Of a stretch of 64,000 bases of DNA, positions 1-8,860 are shown in pieces. A model generated the notes under the pieces. The model had not been told where the DNA came from and made no database searches. It worked only from the letters and a program-made list of their open reading frames with translations. Origin of the DNA: Streptomyces noursei (GTDB lineage Bacteria > Actinomycetota > Actinomycetes > Streptomycetales > Streptomycetaceae); contig NZ_LWBU01000290.1 of NCBI RefSeq assembly GCF_001646665.1, positions 52,928-116,927 on the forward strand, written 5' to 3'. How positions within the stretch are numbered: the first letter of the stretch is position 1; each line of letters starts with the position of its first letter. A program made the translations under genes and the position numbers.

Positions 1-262
1 TGGTGGTCAGGACAGTCGTGGAACGCATGAGAACCCCCGTTGGTGCGTCGGCGTGACGATCACGCACCACCATCGTGACGCTGTGTGACTCTCTGGGGAA
101 GGTTCTCCGGCCCGATCCACCCGGAAGGGTGACACAGAGCGACGAGCGGGCCCCGTGGCCGCAGCCGCTGGGCCCGCTCGTCCACTCCGGGCGGTCCCCC
201 GGAGGACCCGGGGGACACCCTGGCGCCGTCCGATGCCGTCAGGCGCCGTCAGACATAGGACG
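1..262. other. Window edge, no gene seen
   Basis: Open frames on both strands here are long only because of the high GC; none has a ribosome binding site or a recognisable product. The one clear element is the hairpin at 141-182, downstream of the exporter gene on the minus strand. Confidence 0.6.
141..182 (-). terminator. Hairpin terminator of the exporter gene
   Basis: GACGAGCGGGCCC (141-153) and GGGCCCGCTCGTC (170-182) form a perfect 13-bp stem with a 16-base loop. It lies about 80 bases past the stop of the minus-strand exporter. There is no U-tract, which is usual for Streptomyces terminators. Confidence 0.6.
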
Positions 263-1873
263 TCAGATGTGGACGCCGCCCGCGCCGGCGTCCGCGTTCG
301 CCCCGCGCTTGGTGAGGGTGGCCACCAGCACCGCGACGACCGCCACGACGCCCGCGACCGTGAAGGCCACGCCCATCCCGGACAGGAAGGTGTCGTGGAT
401 GACGCCACCGATCTTCGAGGCCAGGTCCGGCGTCATCCCGGGGGCCTGCGCCAGCTCGGCCGGCACCCTGCCGAACTCCGCCGCCTGCTCCAGCCGCGGG
501 TCGGGGGGCACCGGGATCCCGGCGGACTTCCAGTTGTCCGCGAACTCGGCGTTCACCTTGGAGGACATGACCGCGCCCAGCACGGCCGTGCCGAGCGCGC
601 CGCCGACCTGCATCGCGGCCTGCTGGAGGCCGCCGGCCACACCGGAGAGCTCCAGCGGGGCGTTGCCGACGATGACCTCGGTGGCGCCCACCATCACGGG
701 GGCCAGGCCCAGGCCCAGGAGGGCGAACCAGAGGGACATCGCCAGCGTGCTGGTCCCCGCCGTCAGGGTGGTCATGCCGAACATGGCCGCCGCCGTGCAG
801 ACCATGCCGCCCACGAGCGGCACGCGCGGGCCGAACCTGGTGATGAGCGCGCCCGCCAGGGGCGAGGAGACGATCATCATGGCGGTCAGCGGCAGCAGGT
901 GCAGGCCGCTGTCGACGGGCCCGAGACCCATGACGCCCTGCAGGTAGAAGGTGACCGGGAACAGCCCGCCCATGAAGGCGAAGGCCATCAGGACCATGAG
1001 GACGGTACCGGCCGAGAGCGGCACGGACCGGAACATGCCCAGCGGGATGAGCGGTTCGCGGACCCTGGTCTCCCAGACGGCGAACAGCGCGAAGAGGACG
1101 ACGGCGCCGCCCAGAAAGCCCCAGGTCTTGCCGCTGCCCCAGCCCCAGCTCTCGCCGGCCTTGACGATGCCCCACACCAGGGAGCCCATCGCGGCCGAGA
1201 GCAGCACGATGCCGACCACGTCGAACGAACGCGGGGCGTTCTCCGCACGGTGGTCCTTGAGGATCACCAGGCCCATCACGAGCGCGAGGACACCGACCGG
1301 CACGTTGATGAAGAACACCGACTGCCAGCTGACGTGCTCCACGAGCACGCCGCCGAGGATCGGGCCGCCCGCCGTGGAGGCGCCGATGACCATGCCCCAG
1401 ATACCGATCGCCATGTTCAGCTTCTCGGCCGGGAACGTGGCGCGCAGCAGGCCCAGCGCGGCCGGCATGAGGAGCGCGCCGAACAGGCCCTGCAGGACAC
1501 GGAAGGCGATCACCAGGGTGATCGAGTCCGACATGCCGATCGCGGCGGACGCGGCGGCGAAGCCGGCGATGCCGATGAGGAAGGTCTGGCGGTGGCCGAA
1601 GCGGTCACCGAGCTTGCCGGCCGTGATCAGCGAGACGGCGAGGGCGAGCAGGTAGCCGTTGGTGATCCACTGGACGTCGGCCATGGACGCGCCGAGGTCC
1701 CGCTGGATCGCGGGGTTGGCGATCGCGACGATGGTGCCGTCGAGCGCGACCATCATCACGCCGACCGCCACGGCGAACAGCGTCAGCCAGGGGTGGCCGC
1801 GCAACCCTCGGGCCGTGGCCGGCACGGGGTCCGGGCCCTGCGGCGACTTATCGATGGTGGTCTGACTAGTCAT
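263..1873 (-). CDS. MFS exporter, DHA2 (14-TM, EmrB/QacA) family
   Basis: A 536-residue membrane transporter predicted to export drugs or toxic metabolites in exchange for protons. The length and the alternation of hydrophobic segments fit the 14-helix DHA2 group. Near the N-terminus is the family signature ALDGTIVAIANPAI (about residues 43-56), and the loop-2/3 motif GKLGDRFGHRQ follows near residue 86. The long extracytoplasmic segment before the last helix is also typical. The gene is divergent from a TetR regulator, and the shared 115-base promoter region holds a palindrome, so substrate-responsive repression by that neighbour is likely. The start at ATG 1873 lies a few bases past a candidate -10, so the mRNA may be leaderless. 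The substrate cannot be read from the sequence. Confidence 0.92.
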   Translation of the reverse strand: MTSQTTIDKSPQGPDPVPATARGLRGHPWLTLFAVAVGVMMVALDGTIVAIANPAIQRDLGASMADVQWITNGYLLALAVSLITAGKLGDRFGHRQTFLIGIAGFAAASAAIGMSDSITLVIAFRVLQGLFGALLMPAALGLLRATFPAEKLNMAIGIWGMVIGASTAGGPILGGVLVEHVSWQSVFFINVPVGVLALVMGLVILKDHRAENAPRSFDVVGIVLLSAAMGSLVWGIVKAGESWGWGSGKTWGFLGGAVVLFALFAVWETRVREPLIPLGMFRSVPLSAGTVLMVLMAFAFMGGLFPVTFYLQGVMGLGPVDSGLHLLPLTAMMIVSSPLAGALITRFGPRVPLVGGMVCTAAAMFGMTTLTAGTSTLAMSLWFALLGLGLAPVMVGATEVIVGNAPLELSGVAGGLQQAAMQVGGALGTAVLGAVMSSKVNAEFADNWKSAGIPVPPDPRLEQAAEFGRVPAELAQAPGMTPDLASKIGGVIHDTFLSGMGVAFTVAGVVAVVAVLVATLTKRGANADAGAGGVHI

Positions 1874-1884
1874 ACCGCGAGGTT

Positions 1885-1933
1885 AGTGTCAGTCGCTGAC
1901 AATTGACAAAGTGATTCATACGCCGGTAACTGT
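1885..1933. promoter_or_regulatory. Divergent promoter with TetR operator candidate
   Basis: TGTCAG-TCG-CTGACA (1887-1901) is a perfect 6-3-6 palindrome. A consensus TTGACA (1903-1908) points toward the TetR gene, with TAACTG 18 bases downstream as a weak -10. On the other strand TTGTCA and TAACCT, 18 bases apart, flank the palindrome and point at the exporter. A repressor bound here would block both promoters. The assignment to the adjacent TetR protein is inference. Confidence 0.55.
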
Positions 1934-1988
1934 CGCGTCCCTCACAGGTAGCCTGAGCAGCCGGAAATGGCAGAAAGAGGACCATGAC

Positions 1989-2660
1989 GTGACGGCCGAG
2001 CAGCCGACCGCCCCCAGGACGCCGGCGCCCGTCGGACTGCGCGAGCGCAAGAAGCGGCGAACCCGTGACGCCCTGCTGCGCGCCGCGCTGGAGCTGTTCA
2101 CCACCCGGGGGTACGAGGGCACGACGGTGGACGAGATCGTCGACGCCGTCGACGTCTCGCAGCGCACCTTCTTCCGCTACTTCGCCAGCAAGGAAGAGGT
2201 CGCCTTCGCCGTCCAGCAGATGGTCGAACGGCACTTCGTCGCCGCCCTCGCGGAACGGCCCGCGCACGAGGCGCCCTTGGAGGCGATGCGCAACGCCGTC
2301 CTCACCGCCTGGGACACCATCGGGGAGGCGATCATGGAGGTCGTCCCCATCGAGCTGTACCTGCGCACCTTCCAGATGATCGAGTCGACGCCCGCCCTCC
2401 TCGCCGTCCACCTGCGGCGGTCCATCGAGATGGAGGAGAACATCGCGCGGCTGATCGCCGACCGGGAGGGCCTGGACGTGGACGCCGATCCACGCCCGCG
2501 CGTGGCCGTCGCCGCGTTCAGCGGCGTGATGCGCACGACCGGCCATCTCTGGGGCCGCGGCGAGGACGCGTCCCTGGAGGCGATCCGCGCGCTCACCGAG
2601 GCGTACCTCGACCACTTGGGCCCCGCACTCGCCGCCGACTGGCGGGGCGCGCCCGCCTGA
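1989..2660 (+). CDS. TetR family transcriptional regulator
   Basis: A 223-residue DNA-binding repressor that probably controls the divergent DHA2 exporter. The N-terminal helix-turn-helix is clear: GTTVDEIVDAVDVSQRTFF followed by RYFASKEE. The C-terminal all-helical half would hold the ligand site and dimer interface. GTG 1989 is preferred to the upstream in-frame ATG at 1911, because AAAGAGG sits about 8 bases before it and because the upstream peptide is not family-like and overlaps the promoter. The ligand is unknown. Confidence 0.9.
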   Translation: MTAEQPTAPRTPAPVGLRERKKRRTRDALLRAALELFTTRGYEGTTVDEIVDAVDVSQRTFFRYFASKEEVAFAVQQMVERHFVAALAERPAHEAPLEAMRNAVLTAWDTIGEAIMEVVPIELYLRTFQMIESTPALLAVHLRRSIEMEENIARLIADREGLDVDADPRPRVAVAAFSGVMRTTGHLWGRGEDASLEAIRALTEAYLDHLGPALAADWRGAPA

Positions 2661-3134
2661 CCCGCGCGACGCCCGGCCCCCGGCGCGTACGACACCGGCG
2701 CACCCCTGCCCCCGGGCGCACGCGGGTCCGCCGGAGCGCCGGACCGGAGCGCCCGCCCGTCGGCCGCACACCGCCGGCGCCCCCTGAGGCACCGTCAACA
2801 CCGATGCACGGAAACGGAATCGCGCCCGTACACCCGTGCCGCGCTTCACCCTTTCCCTGCAATACCCCCACACCCCTCGCGTTCCACTCCGCGACCATCG
2901 TTCACATGGACGGCCGCACGGCCGACCCCGCCCTCCCCCATCCGCGCGTCCGCCCCATCGCGGATGTTCCGTCCCGCGACCGCCGTTCAGGTCCGCGACC
3001 CCTGGCCGACGCGCCGGAGGGTGCACCGGGGCGCGTACGGGGAGTAACGGCGCTTCCCTCAAACGATCACTTCATACGTGAGGTACGTCACCCTCGTCGC
3101 GACACCCTCCACAGGTCTCCTAGGGTGTCCCGCA
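2661..3134. other. Intergenic region, promoter of next gene at its end
   Basis: No convincing gene is visible. The stretch from about 2820 is richer in C and T than coding DNA here. TAGGGT at 3120-3125, a common Streptomyces -10 form, lies about 10 bases before GTG 3135, so the hydrolase downstream probably has a very short leader. Confidence 0.45.
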
Positions 3135-4346
3135 GTGACTTCCTTCGACTCCTCCCCCACGCCCCAGGTATGGCGCGCACTGCTCGCCCTCGCCGTGGTG
3201 TTCGTCCTCCTCATGACCACCGGGTGGACCGCGATACGTCATCAGCGGGGCCCTGAGCAGGCGCGCGAGGCCGCGCTCGCCGCGTGGCGGGACGGCCGGA
3301 CCGGCACCCGGGAGCTGCCCGACCCCGCGTCGCCGCCGGCCGAGCTCGCCGCCTTCTTCCGCTCCCTGACCCCGCGTCAGCGCGACCGGCTCGCCGCCGA
3401 CCACCCGCTCGTGGTCGGCAACCTCGACGGCGCCCCCGTCACCCTGCGCTACCGGGCCAACCGGATCGCGCTGCGGGCCGCGCTGGACGCCGAGCGCAAG
3501 CGGGTGGAGGACAGGAGACTGTCACCCGACGGCCACCGCGAGGCCGTCCGGCGCACGCACCGGTTCGCCTCCCTGATGCGCGAGGACCGGCAGATCCTCG
3601 CCTTCGACCCGTCCGGCAAGGGCCGCGTCGCGGAGGTCTTCGGCGATCTCGACCGGGCGCGGCACGTGTCGGTGGTCGTACCGGGGGTCGACACCAACCT
3701 GCTGACGTTCCAGAGGACGGCCCGCAAGTACGCGGCCCCCGTCGGAATGGCCGAATCCCTGTACGCGGCCGAGCGGGCCGCCGCGCCCGGCGCCCGTACC
3801 GCCGTCATCGCCTGGGCCGACTACACGGCGCCCGTCGGCGTCGGCATGGACGCGGCCATCGGCCGGCTCGCCGAGAACGGGGCGGCCCGGCTCGTCTCCC
3901 TCACCACCGCGCTGCCCGGCGACTCCCGGGTGGCACTGTTCTGCCACAGCTACGGCTCCGTGGTCTGCGGCGTCGCCGCCCGCCGGCTGCCCGCCCGGGT
4001 GGCCGACGTCGCCGTGGCCGGGAGCCCCGGCATGCGGGCCGAGAGCGCCGCCGGGCTGGGCACCGGCGCCCGGGTGTGGGCCATGCGCGACGCCGACGAC
4101 TGGATCGCCGAGGTGCCGTACCTGGACGTCGGCGGACTGGGCCACGGCGCCGATCCGGTGGCTCCGGAGTTCGGGGCGCGGGTACTGTCGGCGGCGGGCG
4201 CGGTCGGGCACGCCGGGTACTTCGAGCCCGGCACCGAGAGCCTCCGCAACTTCGCCGAGATAGGCGTCGGCTCGTACCGTTCCGTGAGCTGTGCGGGCGA
4301 GGAGGGGGCCTGCCGCGACGGAATCTCCGGTCCGAGCACGCTCTGA
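3135..4346 (+). CDS. Membrane-anchored alpha/beta hydrolase (DUF1023 type), copy 1
   Basis: A 403-residue protein with one N-terminal membrane helix (about residues 12-34) and an extracytoplasmic alpha/beta-hydrolase domain. The nucleophile elbow is CHSYGSVVCG (Ser about 272). Candidate acid and base are Asp in DADDW (about 321) and His in VGHAGYF (about 359). The fold resembles the DUF1023 family of actinobacterial hydrolases, whose substrates are mostly unknown; esterase, lipase or peptidase activity are all possible. It shares long identical blocks (DGAPVTLRY, SYGSVVCG, SPGMRA, EFGAR, PGTESLR) with the hydrolase at 7598-8860, so the two are paralogues. GTG 3135 is chosen over the frame opening at 3078 because it directly precedes the hydrophobic helix and follows a good -10. 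Confidence 0.8.
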   Translation: MTSFDSSPTPQVWRALLALAVVFVLLMTTGWTAIRHQRGPEQAREAALAAWRDGRTGTRELPDPASPPAELAAFFRSLTPRQRDRLAADHPLVVGNLDGAPVTLRYRANRIALRAALDAERKRVEDRRLSPDGHREAVRRTHRFASLMREDRQILAFDPSGKGRVAEVFGDLDRARHVSVVVPGVDTNLLTFQRTARKYAAPVGMAESLYAAERAAAPGARTAVIAWADYTAPVGVGMDAAIGRLAENGAARLVSLTTALPGDSRVALFCHSYGSVVCGVAARRLPARVADVAVAGSPGMRAESAAGLGTGARVWAMRDADDWIAEVPYLDVGGLGHGADPVAPEFGARVLSAAGAVGHAGYFEPGTESLRNFAEIGVGSYRSVSCAGEEGACRDGISGPSTL

Positions 4347-4431
4347 CGCGCGTAGAGCCCCGTCGGGCCCCGCCCAAGCTCGTAAGTCTCCGGGGGCGAC
4401 GCGCGGGCGTGCGCCGCATACGATGAGGCGC

Positions 4432-5301
4432 ATGGGTGATGTGCTGGCCGGAATTCATGCCACCTGGGAGTTCGAACCGGACGCCGTGCTCATCCGCTTC
4501 GAACGGGGGATCCGCGCACCGAAGCTCTACCAGGCGCTGCGCGAACGACGCATCCCGCACGAGGCGCTGGCGTCGGTGACCCTCTCCCCCGGCAGACGTG
4601 GCACGGTGGTGCTGCACGCGGTGCCGCGGGCGGGTGCCGATCCGCTGATGGAGGCGGCCGCGGGACAGCTCAAGGACGCCTGCGACCCGTACCGGCTGGT
4701 GCTGCCGGCGGACCGCGAGATCCTCGCCGAGCACTACGCGGACGAGCTGCGGGCCCTGCTGGGACCCGCCGCCGCGGAGCCCGCCGAGCGGTTCCTGGTC
4801 AGCGCCCCCGAGGCGCCGCTGCAGTTCAAGGCATACGACGCCAAGGCGACCTTCGACGGTGGCCAGGTGGCGTTCCGCTGGTTCTGGACCGGTGCCTCGT
4901 CGGCCAAGTGGAAGGCCGGTGACCAGACCTTCCCGGTACGCGAGCTGAGCGGGGTCGAGTGGCGCTCGCCGGACGTGTTCGACGGCTACCTCCGGCTGCT
5001 GCGGCGCGGCCACGCGGGCGACGTCCAGCCGGCGCAGGCGGACCAGGACCCGGCGGCGGTCGTCTTCGGGCTGGGCTACGGGCCGGTCCACGAGTCGCTG
5101 CCGTTCGCCGCGGCGGTCCTGGCCGCGGTGCGGAACGCGGGCGCGGCGGCGCCCGTCCCGGTGCACGCGGGCGTGACGGCCGGGCGGGACCCGGCGGTCA
5201 TCGCGGACCGGATACGTCACCTGGGCGAGCTGTACCAGGCCGGTCTGGTGACGGACGAGGAGTTCGCGGCGAAGAAGGCGCAGCTGCTGGCCGAGCTGTA
5301 G
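4432..5301 (+). CDS. DUF4429 protein with C-terminal SHOCT domain
   Basis: About 289 residues. Two repeated beta-rich segments (around residues 5-100 and 110-200) match the DUF4429 pattern of PH-like domains: each begins with a short strand followed by FERG or FDGG and carries an L-S-P-G or ELSGVEW turn. The last ~30 residues (IRHLGELYQAGLVTDEEFAA) are a SHOCT oligomerisation motif. There is no signal peptide or membrane helix, so it is probably cytosolic or membrane-peripheral. The function is not known. ATG 4423, three codons upstream, is an equally possible start, and neither has a strong Shine-Dalgarno sequence. Confidence 0.75.
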   Translation: MGDVLAGIHATWEFEPDAVLIRFERGIRAPKLYQALRERRIPHEALASVTLSPGRRGTVVLHAVPRAGADPLMEAAAGQLKDACDPYRLVLPADREILAEHYADELRALLGPAAAEPAERFLVSAPEAPLQFKAYDAKATFDGGQVAFRWFWTGASSAKWKAGDQTFPVRELSGVEWRSPDVFDGYLRLLRRGHAGDVQPAQADQDPAAVVFGLGYGPVHESLPFAAAVLAAVRNAGAAAPVPVHAGVTAGRDPAVIADRIRHLGELYQAGLVTDEEFAAKKAQLLAEL

Positions 5302-5426
5302 GCCGGGACCCGGCTCTGGGGACGAGGACCCGGTGCCGTACCCGGGCCTGTGGCGTACCCCAGGCCGGTGCCGTGATCGGGGCCGTAGCTTCCGGCTTCG
5401 CGTCCCGGCTTCGTACCCGGTCCGGG

Positions 5427-5496
5427 GTCATACCCCGGTACGGGTAGGGAGCCGGCACCCCGGTATGACGCCCGCGCGGCGTCCGGTGCCTAGGCT
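5427..5496 (+). promoter_or_regulatory. Promoter and repeated operator of the two-component system
   Basis: GTCATACCCCGGTA (5427-5440) and CCCCGGTATGAC (5458-5469) face each other. The shared core GGTATGAC/GTCATACC occurs as an inverted pair. A third copy, TACCGGGGTATCAC, lies at 7491-7504 after the response regulator gene. TAGGCT (5491-5496) is a plausible -10 only 8 bases before the kinase start, with the second half-site near the -35 position. This layout suits autoregulation by the NarL-type regulator encoded downstream; that link is inferred. Confidence 0.5.
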
Positions 5497-5504
5497 GGCG
5501 GGTC

Positions 5505-6797
5505 ATGCACACCCCTACCCCGCTCTCCCGGCTGCGCGCGTCCGTGCGCGCGCTGGGGCTCGCCGTCGCCACACCCACCGAGGGCGGGACGCCACCTCTC
5601 GCGCGGGCGGCCTCGCCGTGGCTGCGGCGGCTGCCGTACGTCGTCGCCTTCGGTTTCGTCGCCACGCTGCTGCCGGTCACCGTCACCGTGCTGGTCGACG
5701 ACTACGAGGTGAACGGCGCGATCGCCGGGGCCCTGGCGACCGCCCAGACCGTGCCGCTGCTGCTCGCCGTGGCGCGGCCGCTCCAGGCGTGGTGGATCGT
5801 GATCACCGCCGACGTGGTGGGCGCGCTGTTCCTGCTCGGCGCCGACGGCGTGGCCGGGCGGCCGTGGCCGTGGACGCCGATGATCGTGGTCGGCTACCTG
5901 GCGCTGATGGTGGCCGTGGGGCTGCGCGAGCCGCGCCGGACACTGCTGGGCGTGTGGCTGACCACGGGTGCGGCCGGGTTCGTGTACGAACTGGTCCGGC
6001 CCGACCGCAGCGACGGCATCCAGCTGCTGCTGTTCGTCCTGAGCGGGGCCGTCCTGCTGCTCGCGGCGTCCCTCCGGGAGCGGGGGGACGCGCAGCGGCG
6101 GCTGGTGGAGCAGGAGACCATCAGCGAGGCCGAGCGCGCCCGGCGCACGCTCCTGGAGGAACGGGCCAGGATCGCCCGTGAGCTGCACGACGTGGTGGCC
6201 CACCACATGTCGGTGATCACGGTGCAGGCGGATTCGGCGCCGTACCGGATCGAGGGGTTGCCGGAGGCGGCGCGCGAGGAGTTCTCCACCATCGCGGCGT
6301 CGGCGCGGGAGTCGCTCGCCGAGATGCGGCGGCTGCTGGCGGTGCTGCGCAGCGAGGGCGCGGAGGGCGAACGGGCGCCGCAGCCCGGGCTGGAGCGGGT
6401 GCAGCAGCTCGTGGAGGCGACGGTACGGGCGGGGGTGCCGGCGGAGCTGTCGATGCCGGCCGGGCTGGGGCCCGTACCGCCTGCGGTGGACCTGTCCGCG
6501 TACCGGATCGTGCAGGAGGCGCTCGCGAACGTGGTGCGGCACGCGCCGGGCGCGCCGACGCGGGTGTCGGTGTCCGCGGACGACGGCCGGCTGACGGTCC
6601 TGGTCGTCAACGGGCCCTCGGAGGAGGGTGGTTCGCCCCTGGAGACGTCCGGTACGGGGCACGGCCTGGTCGGCATGCGGGAGCGCGTACGGTTGACCGG
6701 CGGCACCCTCGACACCGGGCCGCTGCCGGGCGGCGGCTTCCGGGTCGCGGCCCGTCTCCCCCTCGCCCTCGCGCCCGCCCCGGAGGAACCCGCGTGA
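5505..6797 (+). CDS. Sensor histidine kinase, NarL/DesK type (HisKA_3)
   Basis: A 430-residue membrane kinase. Four or five hydrophobic segments fill roughly residues 40-195 with little extracellular loop, so the signal is probably membrane-associated. A linker coiled coil precedes the HisKA_3 phosphoacceptor box ERARIARELHDVVAHHMS (His about 226). The ATP-binding domain shows the N box (YRIVQEALANVVRHA) and a G box (GHGLVGMRERV). It would phosphorylate the response regulator whose gene overlaps its stop codon by 4 bases (GTGA). The flanking DUF1023 hydrolases and acyltransferase suggest a lipid or envelope theme, but the stimulus is unknown. Confidence 0.92.
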   Translation: MHTPTPLSRLRASVRALGLAVATPTEGGTPPLARAASPWLRRLPYVVAFGFVATLLPVTVTVLVDDYEVNGAIAGALATAQTVPLLLAVARPLQAWWIVITADVVGALFLLGADGVAGRPWPWTPMIVVGYLALMVAVGLREPRRTLLGVWLTTGAAGFVYELVRPDRSDGIQLLLFVLSGAVLLLAASLRERGDAQRRLVEQETISEAERARRTLLEERARIARELHDVVAHHMSVITVQADSAPYRIEGLPEAAREEFSTIAASARESLAEMRRLLAVLRSEGAEGERAPQPGLERVQQLVEATVRAGVPAELSMPAGLGPVPPAVDLSAYRIVQEALANVVRHAPGAPTRVSVSADDGRLTVLVVNGPSEEGGSPLETSGTGHGLVGMRERVRLTGGTLDTGPLPGGGFRVAARLPLALAPAPEEPA

Positions 6798-7471
6798 CCA
6801 TCCGCGTGATCATCGTCGACGACCAGGCCATGGTGCGGGCGGGGTTCGCCGCCCTGCTGGCGGCCCAGCCGGACATCGACGTGGTGGGCGAGGCGCCGGA
6901 CGGCCGGGCCGGGGTCTCGGTTGCCCGCTCCACGCACCCCGACGTGGTGCTCATGGACGTGCGGATGCCGGAGATGGACGGGCTCGCGGCGGCGCGCGAG
7001 ATCCTGTCCCCGCCTCCGGGGGTCGTGCACCGCCCGAAGGTGCTGATGCTCACCACCTTCGACGTGGACGACTACGTGTACGAGGCGCTGCGCGCCGGCG
7101 CGTCCGGGTTCCTGCTGAAGGACGCCCCGCCGGCCGACCTGATCGCCGCGGTACGGGTGGTGGCGGCCGGCGAGGCGCTGCTCGCCCCGTCCGTGACGCG
7201 CCGCCTGATCGCCGACTTCGCCGCCTCCCGCCCGGCGCCGCGCAAGGACCCCTCGCTGCGCCTCAACGGCCTGACGCCGCGCGAGACGGAGGTGCTGGAG
7301 CTGATCGCCCGGGGCCTGTCGAACCAGGAGATCGCCGAGCACCTGGTGCTCGCCGAGCAGACGGTGAAGACGCACATCGGCCGGGTGCTGTCGAAGCTGG
7401 GCCTGCGCGACCGGGCGCAGGCGGTGATCTTCGCGTACGAGTCGGGTCTGGTGACCCCGGGCGACGCGTAG
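6794..7471 (+). CDS. Response regulator, NarL/LuxR family
   Basis: A 225-residue two-domain regulator. The receiver domain has the acidic pair in IIVDDQAMVRAGF and the phosphorylated Asp in VVLMDVRMPEMDG, and the conserved Lys in FLLKDAPP. The C-terminal LuxR helix-turn-helix is LTPRETEVLELIARGLSNQE through TVKTHIGRVLSKLG. It is translationally coupled to the kinase. Copies of a GGTATGAC-type motif occur before the kinase gene and again after this gene, in front of the second hydrolase, and are the best candidate target sites. Confidence 0.93.
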   Translation: MTIRVIIVDDQAMVRAGFAALLAAQPDIDVVGEAPDGRAGVSVARSTHPDVVLMDVRMPEMDGLAAAREILSPPPGVVHRPKVLMLTTFDVDDYVYEALRAGASGFLLKDAPPADLIAAVRVVAAGEALLAPSVTRRLIADFAASRPAPRKDPSLRLNGLTPRETEVLELIARGLSNQEIAEHLVLAEQTVKTHIGRVLSKLGLRDRAQAVIFAYESGLVTPGDA

Positions 7472-7490
7472 GCGCTCCTCCCCCACCCCC

Positions 7491-7528
7491 TACCGGGGTA
7501 TCACCCCGCGGTTGGCTCCGCGGGGTGA
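7491..7528 (+). terminator. Regulator motif plus hairpin after the two-component genes
   Basis: TACCGGGGTATCAC (7491-7504) repeats the motif found before the kinase gene, with one mismatch over 14 bases. It runs into a perfect 11-bp stem, TCACCCCGCGG (7501-7511) and CCGCGGGGTGA (7518-7528), with loop TTGGCT. The hairpin probably ends the kinase-regulator mRNA. The motif may also act on the hydrolase gene that starts at 7598. Confidence 0.55.
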
Positions 7529-7597
7529 CGTCGTGTCAGGGGCCGCCCCCTTACCTTCCCCTCGCCGCACAGGACGAGGAAAGAAGAGGGGGGCGTC

Positions 7598-8860
7598 ATG
7601 CGCCGCTGGAGGAACCGCGACCGGAACGACCGCGAGGCGCGCGCCGGCCGGGCCGACGGCCCGGCCGGCGCCGGCGGAAGGGGCACCGCCGGCCGGAACC
7701 GCGAGGCCCACCCCGGGCCCGGCACCGCGCCCGGCGCAGCGCCCGGCACCGCGCCCCAGAGCCCCGCCGCCCGCCGACCCGGCACCGCGACCCAGAGCCC
7801 CGCCGCCCGCCCGCGGCCCGCCCGCGGCGGCGGCCGCCGCTGGAGGAGGACGCTGACCGCCCTGGTGCTCACCACCGCCGTGGTGGCGGGCACCGTGGGC
7901 TGGGCCGCCGGGAGCGGGGAGCGCCCGGTGACCGGGCCGCCGCCGGGCAGCGAGGCGTGGCGGGCCGACACCTCCCTGGGGCGGGCCCTTCCCGATCCCG
8001 CGACCGCGACGCCCCGGGACATCGCCGCGTTCTTCCGCACGCTCGGCCCGGCGCAGCGGAGGGACCTGGCGCTCCGGCACCCCTCCGTGGTGGGCAACCT
8101 CGACGGCGCACCGGTCGCCCTGCGCTACGAGGCGAACGCGACCGCGCTGCGGCGCGACGCCCGGTTCGCGCACCTGGCCGGGCGGCGGATCCTGGCGTTC
8201 GATCCGCGCGGCCGGGGCCAGGTCGCCGAGGTGTTCGGGGACCTGGCGCCGGGGAACCGGGTCGCCGTCGTCGTACCGGGGTCCGACATCGACGCCGGGT
8301 CCTACGACCGCCGCACCGACCCGTACGGCACGCCCGCCGGGATGGCGAAGCAGCTGCGGGCCGCCGCGCCCGGCACCGCCGTCATCGCGTGGGCGGGGTA
8401 CACCACGCCGGTCGGGGTCGGCCTGGACGCCGCCACCGGCGAGCTGGCCGAGGCCGGTGCCGTCCGGCTGGCCCGCCTCACCGAGGGGCTCGCCGCCCTC
8501 GGCACCCCGGCGCCCGCCGTGTTCTGCCACAGCTACGGCTCCGTCGTCTGCGGTCTGGCCGCGCCGCGCCTGCGGGCCCGGGACCTCGTCGTCCTCGGCT
8601 CCCCCGGGATGCGCGCCGGCACCGTCGCCGAGCTGGGCACCGACGCCCGGGTGTGGGCCGCCAAGGACCCCTCGGACTGGATATCCCGCGTGCCGAACGT
8701 CCATCTCCTCGGCCTCGGTCACGGCACCGACCCGGCCTCCCCCGAGTTCGGTGCCCGTCCCGTGCCCGCCGCCGACGCCGACGGCCACACCGGCTACTTC
8801 GCGCCGGGCACCGAGTCCCTCCGTACCTTCGCCGCCATCGCCGGGGGAGACGCCCGATGA
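7598..8860 (+). CDS. Membrane-anchored alpha/beta hydrolase (DUF1023 type), copy 2
   Basis: A 420-residue paralogue of the hydrolase at 3135-4346. It has a longer cytoplasmic N-terminus, rich in Arg, Pro and Ala with a repeated PGTA/PQSPAAR unit (about residues 40-72), then one membrane helix (about 86-103). The hydrolase domain has Ser about 312 in HSYGSVVCG, Asp about 360 in DPSDW and His about 397 in GHTGYF. Compared with copy 1, the segment between the NLDGAPV block and the catalytic core is about 35 residues shorter. The stop overlaps the next gene's start by 4 bases (ATGA), so the two products probably act together. AAGAAGAGGGGGG precedes the ATG. Confidence 0.8.
   Translation: MRRWRNRDRNDREARAGRADGPAGAGGRGTAGRNREAHPGPGTAPGAAPGTAPQSPAARRPGTATQSPAARPRPARGGGRRWRRTLTALVLTTAVVAGTVGWAAGSGERPVTGPPPGSEAWRADTSLGRALPDPATATPRDIAAFFRTLGPAQRRDLALRHPSVVGNLDGAPVALRYEANATALRRDARFAHLAGRRILAFDPRGRGQVAEVFGDLAPGNRVAVVVPGSDIDAGSYDRRTDPYGTPAGMAKQLRAAAPGTAVIAWAGYTTPVGVGLDAATGELAEAGAVRLARLTEGLAALGTPAPAVFCHSYGSVVCGLAAPRLRARDLVVLGSPGMRAGTVAELGTDARVWAAKDPSDWISRVPNVHLLGLGHGTDPASPEFGARPVPAADADGHTGYFAPGTESLRTFAAIAGGDAR

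Noticed and set aside
155..1906. Long plus-strand frame (583 codons) opposite the exporter
   Set aside because: It is antisense to a clear 14-TM transporter and translates into His/Arg/Asp/Gly repeats without any domain; it comes from codon bias.
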